Shown: piece after piece, positions 43,812 to 52,611 of the stretch
Layout of the letters: every line of letters begins with the position of its first letter
Numbering within the stretch: position 1 is the stretch's first letter
DNA from: Ruminococcaceae bacterium UBA1730
GTDB lineage: Bacteria; Bacillota; Clostridia; Oscillospirales; Acutalibacteraceae
DNA length: 64,000 nucleotides
Assembly (NCBI GenBank): GCA_002315935.1
Contig: DCII01000002.1
Location: forward strand, 8,869-72,868
Reading direction: 5' to 3'
The notes under the pieces: generated by a model
Told to the model about the DNA's origin: nothing
Database searches by the model: none
The model's input: the letters and a program-made list of their open reading frames with translations, nothing else
Position numbers and translations under genes: made by a program

Positions 43812-44135
43812 TTAATTATGATTGCAGGAGCAGCCCGAAGTCAGAGCCTGCGGAATTTCAACCGAAAGCATTTCTTCGCCCTCAAATCCGAGACGAATGA
43901 ATGCAGGCTTCACAATGGATTTTTTTATTCTTGCAATATAAGCCATTCTGTTTGCGGCATAGTTCATTGCAGACCTTGCAAGTCCCTCGGTGATAACATC
44001 ATCATCGCATTCAACCGAAACGAATTCGATGTCATAGCCGTTTAAAATCATTCTGCATCTGCCGATTTCGTTTTCGCCGTCAACCGCTCTGAAAACAACG
44101 CCGTTTTCTTCTTCAATAGGAAGAAAGCTTATCAT
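43812..44135 (-). CDS. Small protein of unknown function, possibly GNAT-like
   Basis: I do not recognise a named family. 107 residues, soluble, no signal. The strand/helix pattern (GRCRMILNGYDIEFVSVECDD, then EGLARSAMNYAANRMAYIARI) resembles the core of a shortened acetyltransferase fold, but no acetyl-CoA P-loop is visible. It ends in GCSCNHN, with two cysteines and a histidine that could bind metal. It is translationally coupled (ATGA) to the pseudouridine synthase upstream and runs into yicC. Confidence 0.7.
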   Translation of the reverse strand: MISFLPIEEENGVVFRAVDGENEIGRCRMILNGYDIEFVSVECDDDVITEGLARSAMNYAANRMAYIARIKKSIVKPAFIRLGFEGEEMLSVEIPQALTSGCSCNHN

Positions 44136-44884
44136 TTTGAGCTTCCTCCTTTGCGTTTTATGCCTGCGGCATTGAAGAGAGAATCAACCTCTGCGTCAGT
44201 GAGGTCTCTCCATTGACCTGCCGGAAGCATACCAAGACGGAGATTGCCTATCGCAACTCTGCGGAGCCTTGCAACCTCGAGATTGACCGCTTCGCACATA
44301 CGGCGAATTTGCCTGTTTCTGCCCTCATAGAGAACAATTTCAAGAACCGACCTGCCATCTTCCTTGCTGACAACATGAACCTCCGCCGGGGCGGTCATCC
44401 TTCCGTCAAGCTCAACGCCTGTTTCAAGAATATCAACCTGCTCATTGGTTATTGCAGGTCTGACGGTTACTCTGTAAGTCTTAGGAACGTGCTTTGAAGG
44501 ATGCATCATCGCATTCGCAAATTCGCCGTCATTGGTCATTATCAATGCACCCTCCGAAACTCTGTCAAGCCTTCCGACGGGATAAATTCTTTCCTTTATA
44601 TCGGTTGTAAGCTCGAGAACGGTTTTTCTGCCAAGCTCGTCATCAGTTGTTGTCACAAAGCCCCTCGGCTTGTTGAGAAGAATATAACGAAGCTTGCTTT
44701 CCGCTCTGACGGGCTTTCCTCGAACGAGAATTTTATCTTTTTTAGGGTCAACGCTGTCACCTATCTGAGCAGTTATTCCGTTAACCTTTACCTTGCCTTC
44801 ACGAATCATTTCCTCTGCCTTGCGTCTTGAAGCAACACCTGCTTCGGAAAGAAATTTCTGAAGTCTCATTTTATTATCTGCCAA
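44132..44884 (-). CDS. rluB: RsuA/RluB-family pseudouridine synthase
   Basis: Makes pseudouridine in ribosomal RNA (family members act on 16S U516 or 23S U2605). 250 residues. An S4 domain (MRLQKFLSEAGVASRRKAEE) comes first, then VGRLDRVSEGALIMTNDGEF with the catalytic aspartate (GRLD) and YEGRNRQIRRMCEAVNLEV. The best RBS (GAGGTAA) fits a TTG start at 44884; ATG 44869 is the alternative and has no good RBS. Both RluB and RsuA are possible; the position beside the dac and scpAB genes matches B. subtilis rluB. Confidence 0.93.
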   Translation of the reverse strand: MADNKMRLQKFLSEAGVASRRKAEEMIREGKVKVNGITAQIGDSVDPKKDKILVRGKPVRAESKLRYILLNKPRGFVTTTDDELGRKTVLELTTDIKERIYPVGRLDRVSEGALIMTNDGEFANAMMHPSKHVPKTYRVTVRPAITNEQVDILETGVELDGRMTAPAEVHVVSKEDGRSVLEIVLYEGRNRQIRRMCEAVNLEVARLRRVAIGNLRLGMLPAGQWRDLTDAEVDSLFNAAGIKRKGGSSK

Positions 44885-44890
44885 TTCTGT

Positions 44891-46012
44891 TTACCTCAAA
44901 AAATCTTTGATTCTTTTGATAATTTTATCAATTGCGGATTGCTTTTCCTCCGCAATATGAACGGCTATATCGGCCGTTTCCCCTGCCACGAGGGGAAGCT
45001 CATAAAGAATTTTTCCGTTTGAACGGTAAACCGCTTTTCCGACGGCTTCGCCCTTCAGAACGGGTGCATATTCAAGCTGACGAAGAAGAACCTCGCATTC
45101 GGTTTCTTCTGTTTCGGGAAGCATAGGCTCATACGCAGGAACAACCGAAACGGATTTCTTTTCAGAGCCGCAGACCTCAAGCCTTCTGCAAGCCGGCGAA
45201 TGAACTGCCGATTTGCAGATTGAAAAGCCGTAATTAAAAAGTGAGATATGGTCATCCCAGTCATCCGGGTCATTGAGAGTAACGATAACAAGCGTCACTC
45301 CGTCTCTTTCCGCCGCACTGACAAGGCATCTTCCGCTTTTCTTTGTGAAGCCCGTTTTTATTCCGATGCAGTCCTCCATGCTCCAGAGAAGACGGTTATG
45401 ATTAGTCAGAGTTCTGTCATAGGGAGGGTTGCCGTAGGAAAGCTTCGCACTTTTCTTTGAACAGATGCTTCTGAATTCGGGGTTTTTGATACATTCGCAG
45501 GCAAGAAGAGCCATATCATAAGCGGTTGAATAATGCTCATCATCATCAAGACCCGAGGGAGTGACGAAATGAGTATTCTTCATGCCGATTTCTTCTGCAC
45601 GGTTATTCATCATTTCCGCAAACTCTTCAATTGAGCCGCCGAGAACGATTGCCGCAGTATTTGCCGCATCATTTCCGCTCTGAATGAGCATTCCGTAAAC
45701 AATTTCAAGAAGCGAAACACTGTCACCTGCACGAAGTCCCATTGAAGTCCCTTCAACCTCTGCCATTTCCTGCGTAACCTCAATCTCAAGCTCAGGCGTT
45801 GCCGCTTCAAGAGCAAGCAAGGAAGTCATAATCTTTGTTGTGCTTGCCATCGAAAGACGCTTATCGGGATTTTCCGAAAACAGAACCTCCCCTGTTTCAA
45901 CACACATCATTACAGCTCCCCTTGCGGAAACGGAAACAGCACGGGAACGGATATAAAAACATGATACACCGATGCAGACTGCAATTGAAAATGCAATAAT
46001 TCTTTTATTCAC
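44891..46012 (-). CDS. D-alanyl-D-alanine carboxypeptidase (S11, DacF/DacB type)
   Basis: Penicillin-binding protein of class C type that removes the terminal D-Ala of peptidoglycan stems. 373 residues. Signal or anchor at residues ~4-25, then SMASTTKIMTSLLALE (SxxK), IQSGNDAANTAAI (SxN) and CIGIKTGFTKKSG (KTG), followed by the C-terminal beta domain. The start is GTG 46012 with GAGGTC before. The context with scpAB and rluB parallels B. subtilis dacB/dacF, so a role in spore cortex or wall trimming is likely but not proven. The spmA/spmB genes that follow dacB there are absent. Confidence 0.93.
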   Translation of the reverse strand: MNKRIIAFSIAVCIGVSCFYIRSRAVSVSARGAVMMCVETGEVLFSENPDKRLSMASTTKIMTSLLALEAATPELEIEVTQEMAEVEGTSMGLRAGDSVSLLEIVYGMLIQSGNDAANTAAIVLGGSIEEFAEMMNNRAEEIGMKNTHFVTPSGLDDDEHYSTAYDMALLACECIKNPEFRSICSKKSAKLSYGNPPYDRTLTNHNRLLWSMEDCIGIKTGFTKKSGRCLVSAAERDGVTLVIVTLNDPDDWDDHISLFNYGFSICKSAVHSPACRRLEVCGSEKKSVSVVPAYEPMLPETEETECEVLLRQLEYAPVLKGEAVGKAVYRSNGKILYELPLVAGETADIAVHIAEEKQSAIDKIIKRIKDFLR

Positions 46013-46025
46013 TTATTTCGACCTC

Positions 46026-46054
46026 GCATATATTCCGAATATTCAAATATATGC
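46026..46054. repeat. Inverted repeat just upstream of the carboxypeptidase gene
   Basis: GCATATATT (46026-46034) and AATATATGC (46046-46054), perfect 9-base arms 11 bases apart, in the only sizeable gap (66 bases) of this part of the operon. It lies immediately upstream of the GAGGTC RBS of the carboxypeptidase gene. It may be an operator or a leader hairpin; a TTGACC -35-like box is nearby but no good -10. Confidence 0.5.
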
Positions 46055-46078
46055 AAAATAAGGTCAATTCAATCCTTA

Positions 46079-46519
46079 TTATTCGGCGGAGTCTTCAACG
46101 GGAGCACCGTCCATATAATCGCTGATTGCTTCGTCAACGGGATTTTTCTTATTCTTAATCTGACCGATGACATCGGTTGCCTTGTCAACTATATCGGGAA
46201 CCATGCCGATAACTCTTTCAACTGAGCCTTCTGCGGCATTGATGTATTTAACCGAAACGTTTCCGTTATTGACAACAAGGAAAGCAACGGGTGAAATCGT
46301 TACTCCGGCTCCGCCGCCGCCGCCGAAAAGCTCTGCATTGGTCTTTGAGGGAAAATCTGTTCCGCCGGAGGCAAAACCGTATGTAACCTTTGAAACGGGG
46401 ATAATCTGAAGAGTATCGCTTATTCTGATTGGGTCACCGATAATCGTGCTGACATCAACAAGGTCTTTAATCTTTTCAATTGATGTTCCGAGAATGCCTG
46501 ATGCTGACTGTTCTTTCAT
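46079..46519 (-). CDS. ytfJ: GerW/YtfJ-family sporulation protein
   Basis: Member of the YtfJ/GerW family, expressed in the forespore and needed for normal germination in B. subtilis. 146 residues. LGTSIEKIKDLVDVSTIIGDPI, then TLQIIPVSKVTYGFASGGTDF, GGGGGAGVTISPVAFLVVNNG and AEGSVERVIGMVPDIVDKA are the expected blocks. The DUF2953 gene lies just upstream, as ytfI precedes ytfJ in B. subtilis. Along with spoVM it supports sporulation in this organism. Confidence 0.93.
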   Translation of the reverse strand: MKEQSASGILGTSIEKIKDLVDVSTIIGDPIRISDTLQIIPVSKVTYGFASGGTDFPSKTNAELFGGGGGAGVTISPVAFLVVNNGNVSVKYINAAEGSVERVIGMVPDIVDKATDVIGQIKNKKNPVDEAISDYMDGAPVEDSAE

Positions 46520-46546
46520 TTTGTTTTCCGCCTTTCTGAATTCTTT

Positions 46547-47245
46547 TTATTTATTAACCTGTTTCTGCACGCTCGGTTTTGCCTTGCTGTGCTTTAACAG
46601 TTTTAATACAACCTTGAACAAAAGCTGAAATGCCACGATGATTACCGCATTGATAAGTCTTAACGGAATAACGGAAATCTTCGTATGTATTCTTGCTGAA
46701 TTTGAGCCGTAAATGAAATCGGGATTTATTTCGATATTGTATTTTCCGACTCTCATATTGCTGACGATATATCCCATTGCAGGGAAGGCAACCGAACAGG
46801 TCTTTCCGTATTTTATTGCGGTTTCTGCCGAATCACCTGCACCGACGGTCATTGATATATAAAGCTCTTCAAATCTGAATGCTCTGAATATTCTTCTGAA
46901 CATCCCCTTGAGAGCAAGCTCCGTATCTTTAAGAAGCTGTAAAACGCCGTCAACTCCCTTGTTACGATAGAAGCGGACAAACATATTATCCTTTTTCTTT
47001 TTCGGCTCACTGACGGTTTCATCCTTTTTCTGAGGCTCTTCCTCCTTGGGCTTTTCTTCTTCCTTGGGTTTCTCTTTCTTCTTTTTCGGAGATTTTTCCT
47101 TTGACGGAAGAATTCCGAATTTAAGGAAAAGCCATCCGATGTCAAGTTTAACATCCTCATCATAATGCACCGTTATCTTAACCTTGATTGAAAGAACGAT
47201 AACCAAAAATGCAATTATGCCGAGAACGATATATAAAGCTGTCAC
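46547..47245 (-). CDS. DUF2953 membrane protein (YtfI-like)
   Basis: 232 residues. Membrane helix at 2-23 (ALYIVLGIIAFLVIVLSIKV), then a segment with a lysine/glutamate-rich linker (residues ~52-95: many PKKKKEKPKEEE-type runs) and a C-terminal DUF2953 domain with a second helix near the end. Start is GTG 47245 with GGGAGG upstream. Function unknown; adjacent to gerW/ytfJ, so it is likely a sporulation-linked partner. Confidence 0.85.
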   Translation of the reverse strand: MTALYIVLGIIAFLVIVLSIKVKITVHYDEDVKLDIGWLFLKFGILPSKEKSPKKKKEKPKEEEKPKEEEPQKKDETVSEPKKKKDNMFVRFYRNKGVDGVLQLLKDTELALKGMFRRIFRAFRFEELYISMTVGAGDSAETAIKYGKTCSVAFPAMGYIVSNMRVGKYNIEINPDFIYGSNSARIHTKISVIPLRLINAVIIVAFQLLFKVVLKLLKHSKAKPSVQKQVNK

Positions 47246-47257
47246 TTTCAGACCTCC

Positions 47258-47863
47258 CTATTCTTCGTCATCCTGGAAAAAGCTCTTAATCTGAACTCCC
47301 TGCTCATTATCAATTTCTTCATCATTGCGTTCCGGCTCAAATACCGCCTTTTCGGGAAGCTCCGGCAAATCTGCAAGAGAAGAAAGACAGAAGCAACGGA
47401 GAAAATCCGGAGTAGTTCCGTAAAGCAGGGGTTTGCCCGGCAAATCAAGCCTGCCCTTTTCTTCAAGAAGACCCTTCTGGCAGAGGGTTGAAACAACGCC
47501 GCTGCAATCAACTCCTCTTATCTGCTCAATATAAGCCTTTGTAACAGGCTGATTATATGCAACAACGGCAAGCACTTCGAGAGCCGCATTAGAAAGCGGA
47601 GCATTCTTTCTGATTTCGAGAACACTTCTGATATACTGAGCATATTCGACTCTTGAGCAGAGCTGATATTTGCTTCCGAGACGCAGAAGGCAAATTCCGC
47701 TTTTTCTTTCGTCAAGCAATCTGCCTATCTCCCATAATGCACCGTTGACATCTTCTGTTTTCATTTCAAGAGCTTCGGCAATTCTTGCCGATTCAAGCGG
47801 TTCTCCCGAGGCAAAAAGAATTGCTTCGCACGCCGCTCTTATTTCTTCATTCGTCAATTTCAA
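47258..47863 (-). CDS. scpB: Segregation and condensation protein B (ScpB)
   Basis: Winged-helix dimer that binds ScpA and the SMC complex to organise and segregate chromosomes. 201 residues: LTNEEIRAACEAILFASGEPL, RIAEALEM..., VVAYNQPVTKAYIEQIRGVDC, LDLPGKPLLYGTT. Translation begins at TTG (47863, or 47857) overlapping the end of scpA by about 17 bases, with GGGAG in that overlap as RBS. Confidence 0.95.
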   Translation of the reverse strand: MKLTNEEIRAACEAILFASGEPLESARIAEALEMKTEDVNGALWEIGRLLDERKSGICLLRLGSKYQLCSRVEYAQYIRSVLEIRKNAPLSNAALEVLAVVAYNQPVTKAYIEQIRGVDCSGVVSTLCQKGLLEEKGRLDLPGKPLLYGTTPDFLRCFCLSSLADLPELPEKAVFEPERNDEEIDNEQGVQIKSFFQDDEE

Positions 47864-48578
47864 TCTCTCCCACTCTGCCCGAAAGCAATGTTACATCTGC
47901 ATCTTCGCCGATTCCGTCAACGCTGATTTTTTTCGCCTTGACCATGGCGAGAAGAGCAAGGAAGGTTGCGACCATTTCCGATTTGGATTGAGAATCTTCA
48001 AAGAAGGATTCAAATTTATGCTTGCTTCCGCTTCTGAATTTCTCAATAATAAAGCTGATTCTCGAAGCTACCGAAACGATTTTATGGGCAACAATTCCTC
48101 TGAAGGCTTCAAACGGAGGTGGAAGCTTACGCTTGCCCTTGCCGACTGCCGCCATATACGCTTTGAAGATTTCGAAAGGCTCATGAATTCTTGTATAGGT
48201 CATATCCTCTTCGATTTCTTCGGGTTCTCTTCCGAAAAAATCAAAGCCTCTCCCCTTTTTTTGAAGCTCAAGAGCAACCCTTTTGCAGTCCTGATATTCG
48301 GTCAGTTCGCCACGAAGCTCCTCAACAAGCTGCTCCGCTTCTTCATGAACGGGAAGCAATGAAACGGTTTTTATATAGAGCAATCTTGCTGCCATTTCAA
48401 GAAATTCACTTGAAAGATCGAGATTTTCCTCCTGCATACGGCGAACATAATCAAGATACTGTTCAATTATTTCAAGAATCGGCACATCATTTATGCTGAG
48501 TTTTTTCTTACTAATCAGCAGAAGCAGAAGGTCCATGGGTCCTTCAAAAACTTCAAGCTTATACTGAATCTTTTCCAA
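47847..48578 (-). CDS. scpA: Segregation and condensation protein A (ScpA)
   Basis: Kleisin subunit of the SMC-ScpAB condensin. 243 residues. The N-terminal kleisin domain YKLEVFEGPMDLLLLLISKK is diagnostic, with SSEFLEMAARLLYIKTVSLL later. The C-terminal winged helix (ATFLALLAMVKAKKISVDG) binds SMC's head. The start appears to be TTG 48578 with AAGGTGAAGG upstream. Confidence 0.96.
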   Translation of the reverse strand: MEKIQYKLEVFEGPMDLLLLLISKKKLSINDVPILEIIEQYLDYVRRMQEENLDLSSEFLEMAARLLYIKTVSLLPVHEEAEQLVEELRGELTEYQDCKRVALELQKKGRGFDFFGREPEEIEEDMTYTRIHEPFEIFKAYMAAVGKGKRKLPPPFEAFRGIVAHKIVSVASRISFIIEKFRSGSKHKFESFFEDSQSKSEMVATFLALLAMVKAKKISVDGIGEDADVTLLSGRVGEIEIDE

Positions 48579-48589
48579 AGTCCTTCACC

Positions 48590-49276
48590 TTATCCGACAA
48601 TCAGATTATATGGAATTGATGCGATGAAATTAAGTCCGTTAAGAATTATTCCCGAAAGGAACGAAAGAGGCTTATCAAGAATACCGATGAATATGAGAAG
48701 AAATACACCGAGGATGATATATCTTTCATACTGAAGATATTTGAAATAATATTTCGGAGGAATAACGAGTGCAAGAATCTTTGAGCCGTCAAGCGGAGGA
48801 ATGGGAAGAAGATTGAAAACCGCAAGACCGACATTGATCTGAGACGCAAGATTGGCAAAAAGGATAAGTGCCTGAATAAAAGCTCCGGAATTGCCTGTCT
48901 TTGCCGCAAAAATTGCAAAAATATATTTGAGAATGCAACATATAAACGCCATAAGAATATTGGAAACGGGACCTGCAAGAGCTGTCAGAGCCATTCCCTT
49001 CTTCGGATTTTTAAATCTTCTGGCATTTACGGGAACGGGCTTTGCATAGCCGAAGCCGACTATAAGAATCATGAGTGCACCGATAATATCAATGTGAGCC
49101 ATGGGATTGAGCGTAAGTCTTCCCTTAAGCCTCGGGGTGTCGTCTCCGAGCTTTGTTGCAACAAAAGCATGAGCATATTCATGAATCGGCAAGGTGCAGA
49201 ACACTACAAAAATGCTCGCAAGAAGACCGATAATAACCTGCGACATATCGCCTGTTCTGATTAAATCTGCTATCAA
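48590..49276 (-). CDS. Site-2 protease family (M50) membrane peptidase
   Basis: Intramembrane zinc metalloprotease of the small M50 (YwhC-like) type. About 228 residues with five or six membrane helices. PIHEYAHAFVATKLGD has HExxH, and FNLLPIPPLDGSKI is the second metal motif (LDG). The start is probably TTG 49276 with GGGGAG 6 bases before; ATG 49246 is possible. It lies between prmC and scpA. Substrates unknown. Confidence 0.9.
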   Translation of the reverse strand: MIADLIRTGDMSQVIIGLLASIFVVFCTLPIHEYAHAFVATKLGDDTPRLKGRLTLNPMAHIDIIGALMILIVGFGYAKPVPVNARRFKNPKKGMALTALAGPVSNILMAFICCILKYIFAIFAAKTGNSGAFIQALILFANLASQINVGLAVFNLLPIPPLDGSKILALVIPPKYYFKYLQYERYIILGVFLLIFIGILDKPLSFLSGIILNGLNFIASIPYNLIVG

Positions 49277-49290
49277 AAGTAACTCCCCTT

Positions 49291-50121
49291 TTATCTGATA
49301 ATTCCGCATACGGTGCGAAGAATATTCCGAAAATCCTTCTGCGGATATGTTTCTTTGCAATGGATTGAAAACATTTTTTCAATTTTCTCCGTCTGCCCCT
49401 CTCCGCATTCGATGCATACCGCACCCTTGCATGAGGGAAGCCATTTTTCGGCTATCGTTCTGTAAAAATCAAGCCCGTCACAGCCGCCGTCAAGAGCCAT
49501 TTCCGGCTCAAGTCGAACCTCGCTTTGAAGCGAAGAAAGTTCATCGGAAGGAATGTACGGAGGATTTGAAAGAAGCAAATCAAATTCGTCTATTCCGTTT
49601 TCGGCAGGACTCAGGAAGGCATCTCCGCTGACAACGGTTATATTCCCACAACCCGAATTTTCAACATTTCTGCATAGGAAGAAAAGAGCTTCCTCGGATT
49701 TTTCAACAAGATAAACCTTTGATTCGGGAAAAAGTCTTGCAACTGTTATTCCTATACATCCGCTTCCCGAACACAGGTCAACAACAATCGAATTCTTTTT
49801 GTCCTTCAGAAATTCCTGTGCAAATTCAACAAGCATTTCGGTTTCGGGTCTCGGAATGAGAACGCCTTCACCGACTGAAAATTCTTCGCCGAAGAAATCC
49901 CATGAACCGATAACATACTGAAGCGGTCTGCCGTTTGCTCTTTCTGAAATTTTTTCAAGATAAGCCTCCGGATTGATTTCTTTATTTCCGCCGAAGAACA
50001 TCAGTTCCCTGCCGTTTTCAAAGCAGGCTTCAAATATCCATCTTGCTTCATTCTGAGCATTTTCAATGCCGGAATCAGAAAGAATACCGATTGCATTTTT
50101 CAAAAGCTGATTGACCGTCAT
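49291..50121 (-). CDS. prmC: Peptide-release-factor glutamine methyltransferase PrmC
   Basis: Methylates the GGQ glutamine of release factors RF1 and RF2. 276 residues. An N-terminal helical part leads to IVVDLCSGSGCIGITVA (SAM site) and LLSNPPYIPSDEL (NPPY motif contacting the glutamine). It overlaps the DUF1385 stop (ATGA). prfA, usually next to prmC, is not adjacent. Confidence 0.95.
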   Translation of the reverse strand: MTVNQLLKNAIGILSDSGIENAQNEARWIFEACFENGRELMFFGGNKEINPEAYLEKISERANGRPLQYVIGSWDFFGEEFSVGEGVLIPRPETEMLVEFAQEFLKDKKNSIVVDLCSGSGCIGITVARLFPESKVYLVEKSEEALFFLCRNVENSGCGNITVVSGDAFLSPAENGIDEFDLLLSNPPYIPSDELSSLQSEVRLEPEMALDGGCDGLDFYRTIAEKWLPSCKGAVCIECGEGQTEKIEKMFSIHCKETYPQKDFRNILRTVCGIIR

Positions 50122-51137
50122 TCGGCATCATCCGCTTTTTCTTCGGTTTTCTCTTCGGGTTTAATCATTGTTTCCGTGTCGCCGTAAAGAGCGGCTTTCA
50201 TTGATTCGATTGCAACCTCAATGATTGCTTCATCAGGCTCTGCGGTGGTTATTCTCTGCATAAGAAGACCGGGCATTGAAAGAGCCTTTGTAAGCTTATT
50301 GGGATATTTGCCGGCAAGCTGAATGAATTCAAAGCCTATGCCCATGATAAGCGGCATAATCAGAAGCTTGACAGCAATCCAGAGAATTCTGTTTGAGGTG
50401 AGAACCGTTCCTCTGAAAATAACGGCAACGATTGACGAAACGATGATGCTCAGAAGAATTGTTACAAAAATAAAGCTTGTGCCGCATCTCGGATGGCATC
50501 TTCCCTCTGCCTTGACATTTTCAACGGTAAGCTCCTTGCCGTGCTCAAAGCAGAAAATTGTTTTATGCTCTGCACCGTGATACATATAGACACGATGGAT
50601 TTCCTTCATCTTCGAAACTGCCGCCATATAAGCAACGAAAAGAATAACACGGATAAAGCCTTCGAAAAGTGCTCTGAACGAAACATCAATCGCCGAGCTG
50701 AAAACCTTGCCGTTAACAAGGTCAAAGAGGAATGACGGAAGCCACATAAAAAGAACGAACGCAAGAGCGAAGCCGAGAACTGCGGATATTGCTCCGATAA
50801 CTGCCATCATTTTCGGTCCGAAATGGTCCGAAAGCCATTTGTCGAGCTTTGAATCATTCTCGCTTTCCTCGAAATCCATTGATGTTTTTTCTGCGGACTC
50901 CATAAGAAGATTATAGCCGAAAACCATGGATTCAATAAAGGTTACTACACCTCTGATAATCGGAATATTGAAAAATTTATACTTCTTACGAAGTGAAACA
51001 AAATTTTTCATCTCCGTTGTGATTGAGCCGTCGGGCATACGAAGCGACATTGCCGATCCCTTGGGACCTCTCATCATTATTCCTTCCATCAGTGCCTGAC
51101 CGCCGACTGCTATATAACTGCAAGTTTTTTTACTCAT
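50118..51137 (-). CDS. DUF1385 membrane protein
   Basis: Conserved membrane protein of unknown function, about 339 residues, often found beside prmC and prfA in Firmicutes. ALMEGIMMRGPKG near the start is the family signature. About five membrane helices and a mid block YHGAEHKTIFCFEHG follow, then GRCHPRCGTSFIFV; the latter has Cys and His suited to metal binding. The start is ATG 51137 with AAGGAG; it overlaps the end of the histidine kinase by 8 bases. A longer reading to 51182 is likely an artefact. Confidence 0.9.
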   Translation of the reverse strand: MSKKTCSYIAVGGQALMEGIMMRGPKGSAMSLRMPDGSITTEMKNFVSLRKKYKFFNIPIIRGVVTFIESMVFGYNLLMESAEKTSMDFEESENDSKLDKWLSDHFGPKMMAVIGAISAVLGFALAFVLFMWLPSFLFDLVNGKVFSSAIDVSFRALFEGFIRVILFVAYMAAVSKMKEIHRVYMYHGAEHKTIFCFEHGKELTVENVKAEGRCHPRCGTSFIFVTILLSIIVSSIVAVIFRGTVLTSNRILWIAVKLLIMPLIMGIGFEFIQLAGKYPNKLTKALSMPGLLMQRITTAEPDEAIIEVAIESMKAALYGDTETMIKPEEKTEEKADDAE

Positions 51138-52587
51138 CTGAATTTTCTTCTCCTTCCGGAATTTCTGTTTCAACCGCTTCAATCGGCAGGGTCATGGTTA
51201 CCGTTGTGCCCTCGCCGAGGATGCTGTCTATTTCAAGCGAACCGTTATGAAGCTTCATGATTTCATCCGCAACCGCAAGTCCGATACCCGAACCTCTGAC
51301 GGTAGAATTCGCTTTATAAAATTTTTCTTTGATATGCGGAAGGTCCTCGGGAGCAATTCCCGTACCCGTGTCCGTTATCGAGATTTCCAGAGTTGTTAAA
51401 TCAACTATCTCCGCAAGAACCGTTATTTTGCCGCCGTGAACGCTGTATTTCAGAGCGTTATCAAGAATATTTATAAACACCTGCTTGATTCTTCCAGGGT
51501 CGCCGTTGGTCGGTGCAGGCGAAATGGGAACATTATAGTTGATTTCAACGCCATCCTTTATTGCTCTTTCTCTGAACGAAAACAGAACATCATCAAGCTC
51601 CGCAAGAACATCCATTTTTTCAATATTGAGCTTAAGCCTGCCGCTGCTCATTCTTGAGAAATCGAGAAGCTCTTCAACCATATCATTCAGTCTGCCGGCT
51701 TCACCGATAATGACCTTCATTCCTCTTTCGGTCATTGAAGGGTCAGCATCGCCGAGCTGAAGAAGCGTTTCACCCCAGCCCTTGATAGCCGTCAACGGAG
51801 TTCGAAGCTCATGGGAAACGGTTGAAATGAAATCATTCTTCATTCTGTCTGCATTCGCAAGCTTATCCGCCATATCGTTTATGGTCACCGAAAGCTCGCC
51901 GACTTCGTCCTTATGCTGATAATGGTCTATCCTCGCTTCAAGGTCACCGCCGGCAATGCGTTTGGCTGTTTCGTTTATTTCTTTAACAGGGCTGACGATT
52001 GAGCGGATAAACATACTGCCCGAAACCATGAGAAGCGAAAACATGATGAGGCAGGATAAGACGATAATAATCGCAATAGCAGTTAGCTGACGCTCAATTG
52101 CATCAAGCGAAATCATGAATCTGACTGCTCCGCCGTTTGAACCGTCGGGATAATTATATATGCAGGTTGATGACATAACCTTTTCGCCCGAGGGCAATCT
52201 GCCGGTCCATTTTGCACAGCCGATGCCGTTATTCATTGCTTCAACATAATCGGGCATATTGACATCGCCCTTTATGTCAAATCCGCTCGTTGTGAGAACA
52301 ACAGCTCCGTTTTTATCAATTATCCATGCGGACATGATATTCTTATCGTAGAAGTTTTCTATGAAGCTTCTGCTCGCCTTTTCAAAACCGTTATTCGAGG
52401 AATCTCCGTAAAGGCTGAAGGTGGCGGTTATTTCGTCTGCCGTGTAGTAATCAAGGGTTCTTTCAACAGAGTCATAATAGTAATTTCTGAACGAAACATA
52501 GAGAGCAACGGAAAGAGCAAAAAGAATAACGATAACAATTGAAGCAACATTTCTGAACCAGCGTTTCGTTATTCCGGTAATCTTCAC
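51130..52587 (-). CDS. Membrane sensor histidine kinase (PhoR/VicK type)
   Basis: Sensor half of a two-component system. 485 residues. Helix 1 lies near residue 15-32, an extracellular sensor part of ~140 residues with a GRLPSGEKVMSST stretch, helix 2 at ~170-195, then HAMP (IVSPVKEINETAKRIAGGDL), HisKA with FISTVSHELRTPLTAIKGW (phospho-His), and HATPase (VFINILDNALKYSVHG, ITDTGTGIA, GSGIGLAVADEIMKLH). Start GTG 52587 has AAAGGAG upstream. It overlaps DUF1385 downstream and is paired with the response regulator upstream (24 bases). Confidence 0.95.
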   Translation of the reverse strand: MKITGITKRWFRNVASIVIVILFALSVALYVSFRNYYYDSVERTLDYYTADEITATFSLYGDSSNNGFEKASRSFIENFYDKNIMSAWIIDKNGAVVLTTSGFDIKGDVNMPDYVEAMNNGIGCAKWTGRLPSGEKVMSSTCIYNYPDGSNGGAVRFMISLDAIERQLTAIAIIIVLSCLIMFSLLMVSGSMFIRSIVSPVKEINETAKRIAGGDLEARIDHYQHKDEVGELSVTINDMADKLANADRMKNDFISTVSHELRTPLTAIKGWGETLLQLGDADPSMTERGMKVIIGEAGRLNDMVEELLDFSRMSSGRLKLNIEKMDVLAELDDVLFSFRERAIKDGVEINYNVPISPAPTNGDPGRIKQVFINILDNALKYSVHGGKITVLAEIVDLTTLEISITDTGTGIAPEDLPHIKEKFYKANSTVRGSGIGLAVADEIMKLHNGSLEIDSILGEGTTVTMTLPIEAVETEIPEGEENSDE

Positions 52588-52611
52588 CTTCGTTCTCTCC
52601 TTTCAATCAGT

